47,206 nucleotides of DNA from Acidimicrobiales bacterium (GTDB lineage: Bacteria > Actinomycetota > Acidimicrobiia > Acidimicrobiales > Aldehydirespiratoraceae), in NCBI GenBank assembly GCA_029263195.1, contig JAJCXX010000021.1:1-47206 (forward strand). The letters run 5' to 3'. The stretch's first letter is position 1; the number at the start of each line of letters is the position of its first letter. A model generated the notes under the pieces. It did not search any database and was not told the DNA's origin. It saw only the letters and a list, made by a program, of their open reading frames with translations. This document shows, piece by piece, positions 18,331-26,388 of the stretch. Made by a program: the position numbers and the translations under genes.

Positions 18331-19104
18331 TCAGCCGCTCGGTCCGAGACGCAGACCACCGTTGGTGGACGCGCCCGCCGACCAGTCGGCGAAGAAGCGA
18401 TATCGGTCGCCTCGAATCAGAGTGATCCGCCATTCGAGATCGGTTGCACCGTCGCGACCGAGCCGTTCGACTCGAAATGCCGCCCCTCCCTCGACCATCC
18501 CGAGAAGTGACCTGAGGTCCTCGTCGGGAACCACCGGAGCTATGCGCTCCCAGCCGTTGTTGGGCCGACGTCCGCAGCTGCGCTCCAATTCGTCGTAGAG
18601 AGCCGTGCGGGAGAAATCGACATCGAGCAACGGGCGCCCCAAATCGGCCGGCAGCCAGGCGCGGTCGAAAGCCAATGGAACATTGCCGGCGAGTCGGAGT
18701 CGATCGAGTCTGAACACTTCGCTACCGGGTTCGAGGCCCAGACGGGTGACGGCATCCTTGTCGTGTTCGATGCCAACGTGCAGGACTCGGCTCTCCTGCT
18801 CGACCCCGGTCGACTCGATGCTGGCGAAAAGGCTGTAGAGCGTGCCCATTCGCTGTTCGAAGCGGGCATGGTCGACCACAGTGCCGCGCCCTCTCACTCT
18901 CGACACCAAGCCATCGCGTCCGAGGGCGGCCACGGCCTCACGTACCGTGTGGCGGCTCACGCTGTAGTGCCGAGTCAGCTCGAGGTCGGTGGGAAACCGC
19001 TCATCGAACTCTCCTTCGCACAGCCGACGACGAAGTTGATCTTCGAGCTGTGCCCAGAGGGGCTGGCTGCTGGTCCGGTCGAGTGATGACACCACGGAAT
19101 CCAC
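18331..19104 (-). CDS. GntR family regulator (HutC subfamily, UTRA domain)
   Basis: 257 residues from a GTG start. It has the DNA-binding domain at about 13-80 (FPTDLELTRHYSVSRHTVRE at 37-56) and a UTRA domain at about 100-245 with PLAFDRAWLPADLG and a FRVERLGRDG strand. It sits between chorismate mutase (10-base gap) and aceK (12-base gap) on one strand, so the three are probably one transcript and the protein a candidate regulator of aceK. It differs from the GntR at 6824-7555 but belongs to the same subfamily. Ligand and operator are unknown; no clear palindrome is visible in the 69 bases before the mutase start apart from a GC hairpin. Confidence 0.9.
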   Translation of the reverse strand: MDSVVSSLDRTSSQPLWAQLEDQLRRRLCEGEFDERFPTDLELTRHYSVSRHTVREAVAALGRDGLVSRVRGRGTVVDHARFEQRMGTLYSLFASIESTGVEQESRVLHVGIEHDKDAVTRLGLEPGSEVFRLDRLRLAGNVPLAFDRAWLPADLGRPLLDVDFSRTALYDELERSCGRRPNNGWERIAPVVPDEDLRSLLGMVEGGAAFRVERLGRDGATDLEWRITLIRGDRYRFFADWSAGASTNGGLRLGPSG

Positions 19105-19114
19105 CCAGGGTCCC

Positions 19115-19399
19115 TCAGGTCGCCTCGGCGATGCGCTCGTGATGATGAATAACCTCGGCTATCACGAAACGGAGAAATTTCTCGCTGAACTCGGGATCGA
19201 GGTTGGCCTCGGAGGCCAAACCACGGAGACGAGCAAGCTGTCGGGCTTCACGTTCGGGATCGGCCGGAGCCAGCCCGACCTCGGCTTTGTAGAGCCCGAC
19301 CTCTTTGGTGATCCGGAATCTCTCGGCCAGCATCAAGATGAGCGCGGCGTCGATGTTGTCGATGCTCGAACGAAATCTCTCGAGCTGGTCATCGGCCAC
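19115..19399 (-). CDS. Chorismate mutase, AroQ class (monofunctional)
   Basis: Rearranges chorismate to prephenate for phenylalanine and tyrosine synthesis. 94 residues from a GTG start, all alpha-helical, matching the small AroQ fold: FRSSIDNIDAALILMLAERF in helix 1, active-site-like Arg27 and Lys38 in LAERFRITKEVGLYK, PADPEREARQLARL at 45-58 and a C-terminal helix FLRFVIAEVIHHHERI. There is no signal peptide, so it is cytosolic. It is the first gene of the run with the GntR regulator and aceK. Aromatic synthesis and isocitrate dehydrogenase control have no known link, so co-transcription may be incidental. Confidence 0.88.
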   Translation of the reverse strand: MADDQLERFRSSIDNIDAALILMLAERFRITKEVGLYKAEVGLAPADPEREARQLARLRGLASEANLDPEFSEKFLRFVIAEVIHHHERIAEAT

Positions 19400-19431
19400 G
19401 ATTCGTCCTCACCTCGAGTCACAGCTCCGAA

Positions 19432-19452
19432 CCGCCGCCCCGTGGGCGGCGG
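19432..19452 (-). terminator. GC hairpin after tRNA-Val
   Basis: Perfect 9-bp stem CCGCCGCCC / GGGCGGCGG with loop CGT, 16 bases past the 3' end of tRNA-Val and 32 bases before the chorismate mutase start. It probably ends tRNA transcription. No U-tract follows. Confidence 0.5.
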
Positions 19453-19468
19453 ATGGAGGTTTCCGGAG

Positions 19469-19542
19469 TGGGCCGTGGGGGAGTTGAACCCTCGACCTCC
19501 TGCGTGTCGAGCAGGCGCTCTAACCAACTGAGCTAACGGCCC
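19469..19542 (-). tRNA. tRNA-Val, anticodon GAC (isotype from anticodon)
   Basis: Full cloverleaf on the minus strand: acceptor GGGCCGT / ACGGCCC, D-arm TAGCTCAGTTGGTTAGAGC, anticodon stem CCTGC / GCAGG, and T-arm with GGTTCAACTC. The 7-base anticodon loop reads TCGACAC, giving GAC at positions 34-36 but C instead of the near-universal U at 33. CCA is not encoded. A tRNA covariance model would settle the isotype. Confidence 0.85.
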
Positions 19543-19616
19543 GGAGACCGGAACTGTAGCAGCGGCACTGGCGTGTGCCTCCGTTGACAACAGGCCCGCA
19601 ACCACCAAACAGCAGC

Positions 19617-19639
19617 GGCCGCCGGATGATCCGGCGGCC
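19617..19639 (-). terminator. GC hairpin after tRNA-Cys
   Basis: Perfect 10-bp stem GGCCGCCGGA / TCCGGCGGCC with a TGA loop, 11 bases past the 3' end of tRNA-Cys. The minus strand then reads GCTGCTGTTTGG, with a short T run. Likely intrinsic terminator separating the two tRNAs. Confidence 0.55.
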
Positions 19640-19650
19640 ACCAACCGACG

Positions 19651-19725
19651 AGCGCCGGGCGGGATTTGAACCCGCGACTGTACGGCTTTGCAGGCCGCTC
19701 CCTTGGGCCGCTCGGGCACCGGCGC
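19651..19725 (-). tRNA. tRNA-Cys (GCA)
   Basis: Minus-strand cloverleaf: acceptor GCGCCGG / CCGGCGC, anticodon loop CTGCAAA with GCA and U33, T-arm with GGTTCAAATC, and discriminator U73 as is typical of tRNA-Cys. CCA is not encoded. The D-arm CCCGAGCGGCCCAAGGGA is slightly long but of the usual bacterial tRNA-Cys kind. Confidence 0.93.
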
Positions 19726-19773
19726 AGGAGAACCGCATGGTACCGCAGCCTCAGGTCATGCCAACATGTCGCG

Positions 19774-20508
19774 GTGGACGACACGCCCCCCGAATCTGAT
19801 TCTCCCCCACCGCAACGCAGAGCCCCACTCGAGATGCTGGGGGTGCTGGCCAAGTGCGACGGCCAGATCTCCGAGACCAGTCAACTCATCGAGATCATCA
19901 CTCTCGAAGGCCTGCTCGGAATCTGGTGGCATGGCCTTCCTGGAGCAACCGATGTCGTGCTCATGTGCGGCGGAGCGGCCGGCGGTTCTCTCGGGCCGGG
20001 CCGATCGTTGTACCTGGAGCTGGGGCAGAAACTGGCCGAAGAGGGCCGGGCCGCGATGTCAGTCGACTACCGCCGGCCGGGCGACACCCGAAAATGCGTT
20101 CTCGATGTCTGCGCTGCGGCTGACTTGGCCCTGCGCAACGGAGCCGAGCGCTACGTGATCCTCGGTCACTCCTTCGGTGGGGCGGTCGCCATCCAGGCCG
20201 CCGGGGTGTTCCCGTCGACCACCGCTGGCGTGATCACCTACGCGACCCAATCGGCTGGTTGTGAGGAAGCATCCGCCATGGGCGATGTGCCGTTGCTTCT
20301 CGTTCATGGCGAGTCCGACTCGATACTTCCGCCCGTGAATTCCGAGATGGTGCTCACCATGGCCGGCCACGGCGAGATCGAGATCATTCCCGGTGCCGAC
20401 CATCTACTCTCTGAACAGCCCGACCACTTGTTCGATCTGAGTCTTGGCTGGATCACCAATCGATTCGAACAACACCGCGACCGCACCAATCCAAGAATGG
20501 AGTTGTGA
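19774..20508 (+). CDS. Alpha/beta hydrolase
   Basis: About 244 residues from the GTG at 19774. An in-frame ATG at 19834 (MLGVLAKCD) is an alternative, since neither has a clear ribosome site; earlier codons lie inside tRNA-Cys. The fold signature is complete: nucleophile Ser133 in GHSFGG, Asp182 in HGESDSILPP and His210 in GADHLL. Strand and loop VVLMCGGAAGG at about 60-70 would form the oxyanion region. There is no signal peptide, so a cytosolic esterase, lipase or peptidase-like hydrolase is expected; the substrate is unknown. Its stop shares a base with the next ATG (TGATG), so it is translationally coupled to the aminotransferase. Confidence 0.85.
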   Translation: MDDTPPESDSPPPQRRAPLEMLGVLAKCDGQISETSQLIEIITLEGLLGIWWHGLPGATDVVLMCGGAAGGSLGPGRSLYLELGQKLAEEGRAAMSVDYRRPGDTRKCVLDVCAAADLALRNGAERYVILGHSFGGAVAIQAAGVFPSTTAGVITYATQSAGCEEASAMGDVPLLLVHGESDSILPPVNSEMVLTMAGHGEIEIIPGADHLLSEQPDHLFDLSLGWITNRFEQHRDRTNPRMEL

Positions 20509-21875
20509 TGACGCACCAGGAAATGATCGAAAACGCTCACCGCCACCTATGGGGGCATTTCACCAACATCGGAGAGTCGCCCGAGCACACTCGGGTGATC
20601 GACCACGGCGATGGTTGCTACGTGTGGGACGACCAGGGGAACCGATATCTCGACGGGCTCGCCGGGTTGTTCGTCAGCCAGGTCGGCCACGGCCGAAAAC
20701 AACTGGCTGAAGCGGCAGCGAGGCAGGCTGAGAAGCTGGCCTACTTCCCGATCTGGACCTACGCCCATCCCACCGCGGTCGAACTCGCCACCCGTCTCGC
20801 CGGTCATGCTCCAGGTGATCTCAACCGGGTGTTCTTCACCACCGGTGGATCCGACGCCGTCGAGTCGGCTTGGAAGCTGGCTCGCCAGTACTTCAGGGCG
20901 ACCGGCAAGCCCGGCAAGCACAAGGTGATCAGCCGATATCTCGCCTACCACGGCACCAGCTTCGGAGCGCTGTCGGTGACCGGTTTGGCCGGTATCCGCA
21001 CTCCGTTCGAGCCTCTGGTGCCCGGGGCCCACAAGGTCGCCAACACCAACCACTATCGATGCCACCTGTGTGGCGACCTCGATGCCTGCAACCTGATGTG
21101 CTCCGACGACATCGAGCAGATGATCCTGCGTGAGGGGGCCGAGTCGGTGGCTGCGGTGTTTCTCGAACCGGTGCAGAACGCCGGGGGCTGCTTCGTCCCG
21201 CCGGAGGGGTATTTCCAGAGGGTCAGGGAGATCTGCGACCAGTACGACGTGCTGCTGGTGTCCGACGAGGTCATCTGTGCCTTCGGACGGATCGGCCACA
21301 TGTTCGGATGCGACCGGTTCGGCTACGTCCCCGACATGATCACCTGCGCCAAGGGACTCACATCGGGCTACGCCCCCATGGGTGCTCTGATTGCCAGCGA
21401 CCGCCTGGCGGAACCGTTCGCCGATGCCAGCGGCCAGGATTTCCTTCACGGGATCACCTTCGCCGGTCACCCGGTCAGCTGTGCGGTCGCTCTGGCCAAC
21501 CTCGACGTGTTCGAGGAGGAGAACCTCTGCGGCCATGTGCTCGACAATGAAGACGCCTTCCGGTCGGCGCTAGAGGACCTGTCGGACCTTTCGATCGTCG
21601 GAGAGATCCGGGGCGCCGGCTACTTCTACGGGATCGAGCTGGTCAAGAACCAGGCCACCAAGGAATCCTTCGATCACGACGAAGCCCAAGAGCTGCTGCG
21701 GGGCTTCCTGTCACTCCGACTGCTCGAGCTCGGACTGATCTGTCGGGCCGACGATCGCGGCGAACCGGTGATTCAGCTGTCGCCGCCACTCATCGCCGGA
21801 CAGGAGGAGTTCGACTTCATCAACCGGACGTTGCGCACGGTTCTCACCGAGGCAATGTCGAGGATCGGTATCTGA
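20508..21875 (+). CDS. Class III (omega) aminotransferase, PLP-dependent
   Basis: 455 residues from the ATG at 20508, which overlaps the hydrolase stop. Features of the beta-alanine/putrescine-pyruvate transaminase group are present: RYLDGLAGLFVSQVGHG near 46-62, phosphate-binding GGSDAVESAWKLARQY near 108-123, AYHGTSFGALSVTG near 147-160, DEVICAFGRIG near 254-264, and Schiff-base Lys282 in CAKGLTSGYAPMG. It moves the amino group of an omega-amino acid, amine or similar donor to pyruvate or another keto acid. An insert with four cysteines (HLCGDLDACNLMC plus a further Cys) at about 185-200 is seen in a subset of the family. The paired hydrolase might release or consume its substrate. The donor is not predictable. 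Confidence 0.9.
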   Translation: MTHQEMIENAHRHLWGHFTNIGESPEHTRVIDHGDGCYVWDDQGNRYLDGLAGLFVSQVGHGRKQLAEAAARQAEKLAYFPIWTYAHPTAVELATRLAGHAPGDLNRVFFTTGGSDAVESAWKLARQYFRATGKPGKHKVISRYLAYHGTSFGALSVTGLAGIRTPFEPLVPGAHKVANTNHYRCHLCGDLDACNLMCSDDIEQMILREGAESVAAVFLEPVQNAGGCFVPPEGYFQRVREICDQYDVLLVSDEVICAFGRIGHMFGCDRFGYVPDMITCAKGLTSGYAPMGALIASDRLAEPFADASGQDFLHGITFAGHPVSCAVALANLDVFEEENLCGHVLDNEDAFRSALEDLSDLSIVGEIRGAGYFYGIELVKNQATKESFDHDEAQELLRGFLSLRLLELGLICRADDRGEPVIQLSPPLIAGQEEFDFINRTLRTVLTEAMSRIGI

Positions 21876-21886
21876 GCTGCCCTGAT

Positions 21887-22267
21887 TCAGTTCCCAGTGA
21901 GCTCGTTCATCTGAGCCATGTAGGACCCAATGTCGAAGTAATCGCGCCACAGGCTGATCTTGCCGTCGGTGATCTCGAAGAAGCCGGCGATCGGGAGTTC
22001 AAGCCAGCCCTCGCCGATCTTGAAACGATCGAGACGCTCATTGACGACAGTGTTGCCGTGTTCGAACTGGCGAAGAATCTGCCAGTCGATCTCACTGGCC
22101 GGGGCCAAGAACCCATCGAGAGTCTGAGCCATGGCATCGGGGCCGGCGATCGGGCCGAACGGCATGTTCTCGTATGAAACATCGTCGGTCACCATGGCCA
22201 CGGCCGCGGCTACGTCCTTGCGTTCCACCGCGGCAATGAAATCAGTGACGATCTCGGTTGGTGTCAT
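21887..22267 (-). CDS. Limonene-1,2-epoxide hydrolase-like (SnoaL/NTF2 fold) protein
   Basis: 126 residues, ATG start with AGGAG eight to ten bases upstream. The small alpha+beta barrel fits limonene-1,2-epoxide hydrolase and mycobacterial EphG: MTPTEIVTDFIAAVERKD, YENMPFGPIAG at 32-42, then Arg78-x-Asp80 in NERLDRF and Asp109 in LWRDYFD. That is the Asp-Arg-Asp set that adds water to an epoxide in the family. It is the last gene of the coupled operon starting at 29212, 18 bases after the acyl-CoA dehydrogenase stop. An epoxide hydrolase there points to a cyclic or terpenoid-like intermediate. A plain SnoaL-like isomerase is the alternative. Confidence 0.8.
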   Translation of the reverse strand: MTPTEIVTDFIAAVERKDVAAAVAMVTDDVSYENMPFGPIAGPDAMAQTLDGFLAPASEIDWQILRQFEHGNTVVNERLDRFKIGEGWLELPIAGFFEITDGKISLWRDYFDIGSYMAQMNELTGN

Positions 22268-22285
22268 CGGTTGGCTCTCCTGTGA

Positions 22286-23443
22286 TCAGGGCCGGTAGCC
22301 CTTGGCGACTGCTTCGAAGATCATCTCGCGCTGCAGTTCATTCGCACCTTCGCCCCACTCGTTGATCTTGCAGTCGCGGTAGAAGCGTTGCGCCGGACTG
22401 TCGAGCATGTAGCCGTTGGCGCCATGAAGGTGGAGGCAGCGTTCGCTCACCCACGTGGCAGTTTCCGACGAGACCAGCTTGGCGACCGACGCATCGGTGT
22501 CGTAGGGCTCACCTAGGGCGAGTTTCTCGGCCGCGCTGTAGACGAGATGTCGGGCGCCCCGAAGTCGGGTGGTCATGTCGGCGATGGTCATGCGTACGGC
22601 TTGGTTGGCGGAGAGCGGGGCGCCGAACTGCTCGCGAGTGCCGACATGTGTGACCGCGGCCTCGAGTGCGGCTCGTCCCAGCCCGAGCGCCAGGGCCCCG
22701 GCGAACACCCGGCCTTGAGACAGCACGGCGAGACACTGGCGGAATCCGCGATGGAGCTCACCGACGAGCCGGTCGGCGGGGACCACGCAGTTGTCGAAGT
22801 GCAACTCGGCCAGTTCGGAAGGCCGCATTCCGAGTTTCGGCATGGAGGATCTGCTGAGACCTTCGCAGCTTCCGTCAACGGCAAACACCGAGAGGCCGCG
22901 GAGCTTTCCGGGTTCGGCGTCGGTGCGGGCCACCACCAGAATCAGATCGGCGAACGTGGCATTGGTGATGTACATCTTCGAGCCGTTGAGCACGAACTGG
23001 TCGCCGTCGGGATGGGCCGAGAGCCGTACGCGGGTGACGTCGGCGCCAGAGTCGGGCTCGGCGTAGGCCCATGCCCCGGTGAGCTGCCCGGTGAGCATCG
23101 AAGGCACGAATCGTTCGGCCAGGTCCAGATTGGCGATGTTGGCAAGCGCGGCGGCGGCCAGCGACGTGTGGACATAGATCCCGAGGGCCGCCCCGGCCGA
23201 TCCCTTGGCCAACTCCTCGAACATGACGCAGCGTTCGATCGGCCCTCCGCCCGATCCTCCCAATGCCTCATCGAATCCGACACCCAGCCAGCCGAGGTCG
23301 CCCAGCGCCTTGAACAGGTGTCGGGGGTAGGGATGGGGCGAATCGTCGAGGTCCCAGGCCGTGGCGTTGGGGGTAATCTCGGCTTCGACGAAGCGGGCGA
23401 CCTGCGAGCGAAACTCTTCCTGGGTGGCCGAGAGCTCAGACAC
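22286..23443 (-). CDS. Acyl-CoA dehydrogenase
   Basis: Flavoenzyme making the alpha,beta double bond in an acyl-CoA. 385 residues with the three-domain pattern: helical N-domain, beta-domain with AYAEPDSGADVTRVRL and GSKMYITNATFADLILVVART, and a C-domain with LHGANGYM. The base is probably Glu365 in WGEGANELQ, at the common short/medium-chain position. It overlaps the preceding crotonase gene by eight bases. It is one of three dehydrogenases in the operon and the only one with the Glu at this site, so the three likely act on different intermediates. Confidence 0.92.
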   Translation of the reverse strand: MSELSATQEEFRSQVARFVEAEITPNATAWDLDDSPHPYPRHLFKALGDLGWLGVGFDEALGGSGGGPIERCVMFEELAKGSAGAALGIYVHTSLAAAALANIANLDLAERFVPSMLTGQLTGAWAYAEPDSGADVTRVRLSAHPDGDQFVLNGSKMYITNATFADLILVVARTDAEPGKLRGLSVFAVDGSCEGLSRSSMPKLGMRPSELAELHFDNCVVPADRLVGELHRGFRQCLAVLSQGRVFAGALALGLGRAALEAAVTHVGTREQFGAPLSANQAVRMTIADMTTRLRGARHLVYSAAEKLALGEPYDTDASVAKLVSSETATWVSERCLHLHGANGYMLDSPAQRFYRDCKINEWGEGANELQREMIFEAVAKGYRP

Positions 23444-24215
23444 CGCGGAACTCCGGTCGACGCTTCTCCTGGAAGGCCTTGACCCCTTCGTGGTGGTCGT
23501 CGGTCTGGATGCACTGGACCTGGGCGAAGATCTCGAACTCGAACTCGGCGTTCATGTCGACTCCCAGCGACCGGTGAATCGCCCGCTTGGTCCACGCATG
23601 GGCGATCGGCGGGCCGGCCGCGAGTTTCTTCGCCAGCGACGCGACTTCGTCGGTGAACGTCGCGGCGGGAACGACCTTGTGCACCAGCCCGATGTCGAGC
23701 GCTTCTTCGGCACCGACGAGGCGGCCTGTGAACATGAGTTCGGTGGCCTTGCCCAGCCCGACCATGCGCGGGAGAAACCAACCGGCCGACATATCGCATC
23801 CGGCGAGACCGATCCGGGTGAAAGGGGCACCCATGCGAATGCCCTCGGCGGCGATCCGGAAGTCCGAGGCCAACGCCAGGCCCAGTCCCCCGCCGACGGT
23901 GTCGCCGTGGAGCGCCGCGATGACCGGCTTGTCCATGCCCACGATGGCCCGCACCGGGTCGAGGTAGCGGCGAACGATGGGCTCCCACTCCTGTGGGGCA
24001 CGTTCGATCATCTCGGCTTGATCGGCGCCGGCGCAGAAAACCTCTCCGTTTCCGGCCAGGACCACAACTCGCACGTCGGGGGATTCCGCCACCTCGTCGA
24101 GGGCATCGACGAGCAGACCGACCGTGGGATTGGCGAGGGTGTTGAGCCGCTCGGGCCGGTTGAGCGTGACCGTGCCGACTCCGTCGGCGATATTCACGAG
24201 GATGTCGTCACTCAT
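23436..24215 (-). CDS. Enoyl-CoA hydratase/isomerase family protein, atypical active site
   Basis: 259 residues, crotonase fold. The oxyanion-hole elements FCAGAD (60-65) and GDTVGGGLG (104-112) are present. The two catalytic glutamates of classical hydratases (rat Glu144 and Glu164) are replaced by Gly112 and Phe132. Asp141 (CDMSAGWFLPR) sits where PaaG-like isomerases keep an acidic residue, so isomerase, hydrolase or ring-chemistry activity is more likely than simple hydration. It overlaps the alcohol dehydrogenase gene by four bases and the next dehydrogenase by eight. Confidence 0.88.
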   Translation of the reverse strand: MSDDILVNIADGVGTVTLNRPERLNTLANPTVGLLVDALDEVAESPDVRVVVLAGNGEVFCAGADQAEMIERAPQEWEPIVRRYLDPVRAIVGMDKPVIAALHGDTVGGGLGLALASDFRIAAEGIRMGAPFTRIGLAGCDMSAGWFLPRMVGLGKATELMFTGRLVGAEEALDIGLVHKVVPAATFTDEVASLAKKLAAGPPIAHAWTKRAIHRSLGVDMNAEFEFEIFAQVQCIQTDDHHEGVKAFQEKRRPEFRGV

Positions 24216-25240
24216 TGGATTCCTTCGGCGTGGGGGACAATTACGGTCCGGCCCGGACCACTCGGTTCGGTGAAGATGCCGGCGGCTTCATCGAGACCCA
24301 CTCGGCGTTGCACCGACCGGGAGACATCGAGTCGGCCGGCAGCGATCAGGCCGAGCACGGTCTCGATCTCGGCTGGGGTCGAACCGAAGGAGCCGTGGAC
24401 CGACATCTCTGACCCGATGAACATGGCCAACGGCGGAAGCTTGGGTCGACCGGTGCCCACGCCGACCACCACCAGACGTCCACCGGGGGCGAGTGAAGAC
24501 AGACCGAGTTCAACGGTCTCGGTTCGGCCGACACATTCGATGACGAGCGTGGCGCCACCGGCGAGACGGCGCAGAGCCCGGTCGGGTTGTTCCTCGGCGT
24601 TCGGGTCGAGCACCGCGTCGGCTCCGACGGCAAGCGCCGCTTCGCGGCCCTCCTCCGCGGGGTCTACTGCGACCACTCTCGCGGCACCACCGAGCCTCGC
24701 GAGCTGAATGGCGTGGATTCCCAGACCGCCGGCTCCTATGACGACCACGATCTCTCCGGTCTTGAGACCGCCGACGGTGTTGAGCGCATGGAACGGCGTG
24801 GCGATGGCATCGGAGGCGATGGCACCGATGTCCTCCGAGATCGAATCGGGCAGTGTGATCAGGCAGGATTCCGGAAGAGCGATCCGCTCGGCGAATCCGC
24901 CCTGGCGGGCCATGCCCAAGACCTGAGGTCGTCGACACCGGTTGGTGGCGCCGGAACGGCAGGGCAGACATTCGGCGCAGGAGACCTGCCCGAACGACGC
25001 CACGCGATCGCCGGGTGTCCAGCCCGTGACGGCCGAACCGACCTCGAGGATCGTGCCGGCGATCTCGTGCCCCGGCACCACTCCGGGGGCGACCCCCAAC
25101 TCTCCGGCGACGATGTGACGGTCGGTGCCGCACACACCGGCCGCGTCGACGCTCAGCAACACTTCGTCGGGGGAAGGTGCGGGCTCGTCGATGTCGTCGA
25201 GTTCGATCTGGCCGGGGCCTCTATATACGAGGGCCTTCAT
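24212..25240 (-). CDS. Zinc-dependent alcohol dehydrogenase (MDR superfamily)
   Basis: 342 residues. The catalytic zinc site is Cys37 (GVCGTDRH) with His58-Glu59 (VPGHEIAG), and structural zinc is bound by Cys88, Cys91, Cys94 and Cys102. The Rossmann motif is VIGAGGLGIHAIQ near 166-178. Such enzymes oxidise secondary or primary alcohols with NAD(P)+. In this operon it could oxidise a hydroxyacyl or ring alcohol, for example the product of the epoxide hydrolase or of the divergent hydroxylase. It is embedded by four-base overlaps on both sides. Confidence 0.92.
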   Translation of the reverse strand: MKALVYRGPGQIELDDIDEPAPSPDEVLLSVDAAGVCGTDRHIVAGELGVAPGVVPGHEIAGTILEVGSAVTGWTPGDRVASFGQVSCAECLPCRSGATNRCRRPQVLGMARQGGFAERIALPESCLITLPDSISEDIGAIASDAIATPFHALNTVGGLKTGEIVVVIGAGGLGIHAIQLARLGGAARVVAVDPAEEGREAALAVGADAVLDPNAEEQPDRALRRLAGGATLVIECVGRTETVELGLSSLAPGGRLVVVGVGTGRPKLPPLAMFIGSEMSVHGSFGSTPAEIETVLGLIAAGRLDVSRSVQRRVGLDEAAGIFTEPSGPGRTVIVPHAEGIQ

Positions 25241-26388
25241 CGCAGCCCCATGTGGCGAGCGATGATGTTGCGCTGAATCTGGCTGGTGCCTCCGCCGAGC
25301 TCGCAGCCCCGAACTTCGAGGGTGCGGCGCAGGAAGGGCGAGTCGGCCTCCCAGCCGGTGGCGCCGGCAACCTGCAGGGCCGCGTTCGTGGCTCTTCCGG
25401 CGACATTGTTGGCCAACATCTTGGCCATCGATGCCTCCATCGGACAGGGCCCCTCCACATCGCGCTTGTGGGCTGCGGCATAGATCAGCAAGCGGGCCGC
25501 GGCCACCTCTGCTTGGGCCTCGGCCAAAGGATGAGACACCGCTTGGAACCGGGCGATGGGCTTGCCGTATTGCTCACGCTCGCGTGCGTAGCGGACACCG
25601 TCGTCTATGGCCGCCTGGGCCACACCGATCGCCTGGGCGGCGTTGGCGAGGCGTTCGGGGTCCATGAGCTTGGCCAGGTTGAGGAAGCCGCCATCGATCT
25701 CGCCCAGTACTGCGTCGTCGCTCACGATCACATCGTCGTAGGTGACGTTGTTGACCATGAGCGCCTTCATCGCCGGGAACTTGCGTTGTTCGAAGCTGAG
25801 TCCCGGCGACGGATTGTCGACCAGAAACAGGCTGATGCCCTTCTGTCGAGATTGGCCCGGGAAGGTGCCGGTTCGCGCTGCGGTGATGATGACCTCGGCT
25901 CGCTCGGCCCCTGAGATCGGACCCTTGACCCCGTTGATCCTCCAGCCGCCGTCGACCCGTTCGGCGGTGGCCTCCATGCCGGCGAAATCAGATCCGGCAC
26001 CGGGTTCGGACATGGACAGGGCGAATCGCTTGTCGCCCGAGACGATCGCTGGCAGGTAGGCGTCGGCTTGGGCTCTCGTGCCGCAGATGTGCAGGGCGTG
26101 AGACCCGAAGATGGTGCCGGTGATGTAGAGCGTGGCCAGAGAGATCGACGTCTTGCCGACCTCTTCCACGAACACACAGAGGTCGACTACCGAACCGTCG
26201 GATCCTCCTTGTTCGTGAGGCACCGGGATGCCGGTCCAGCCGCGCGCTGCGCACTCTCGGTAGAAATCGTCGGGGTATTCCTCGTCGTTCTCCATTTGGA
26301 GGATCCGCTCGGGCGGATAGTGCTCATCGAGAAAGGCCCTCACGTCGGACCGTAGATCGAGCTGTTGAGGTGTCAGGTAGACGTCCAT
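25237..26388 (-). CDS. Acyl-CoA dehydrogenase (isovaleryl-CoA-dehydrogenase-like Glu position)
   Basis: 383 residues with the complete dehydrogenase fold: SMSEPGAGSDFAGMEA at 125-140, REREQYGKPIARFQ in the C-domain and GGGTSQIQRNIIARHMGL at the C-terminus. At the usual catalytic-Glu site the residue is Gly. Glu245 in MDPERL occupies the alternative position used by isovaleryl- and long-chain acyl-CoA dehydrogenases, so the protein is probably active, with preference for a branched or bulky acyl-CoA. Its ATG shares one base with the stop of the upstream crotonase gene. Confidence 0.92.
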   Translation of the reverse strand: MDVYLTPQQLDLRSDVRAFLDEHYPPERILQMENDEEYPDDFYRECAARGWTGIPVPHEQGGSDGSVVDLCVFVEEVGKTSISLATLYITGTIFGSHALHICGTRAQADAYLPAIVSGDKRFALSMSEPGAGSDFAGMEATAERVDGGWRINGVKGPISGAERAEVIITAARTGTFPGQSRQKGISLFLVDNPSPGLSFEQRKFPAMKALMVNNVTYDDVIVSDDAVLGEIDGGFLNLAKLMDPERLANAAQAIGVAQAAIDDGVRYAREREQYGKPIARFQAVSHPLAEAQAEVAAARLLIYAAAHKRDVEGPCPMEASMAKMLANNVAGRATNAALQVAGATGWEADSPFLRRTLEVRGCELGGGTSQIQRNIIARHMGLR

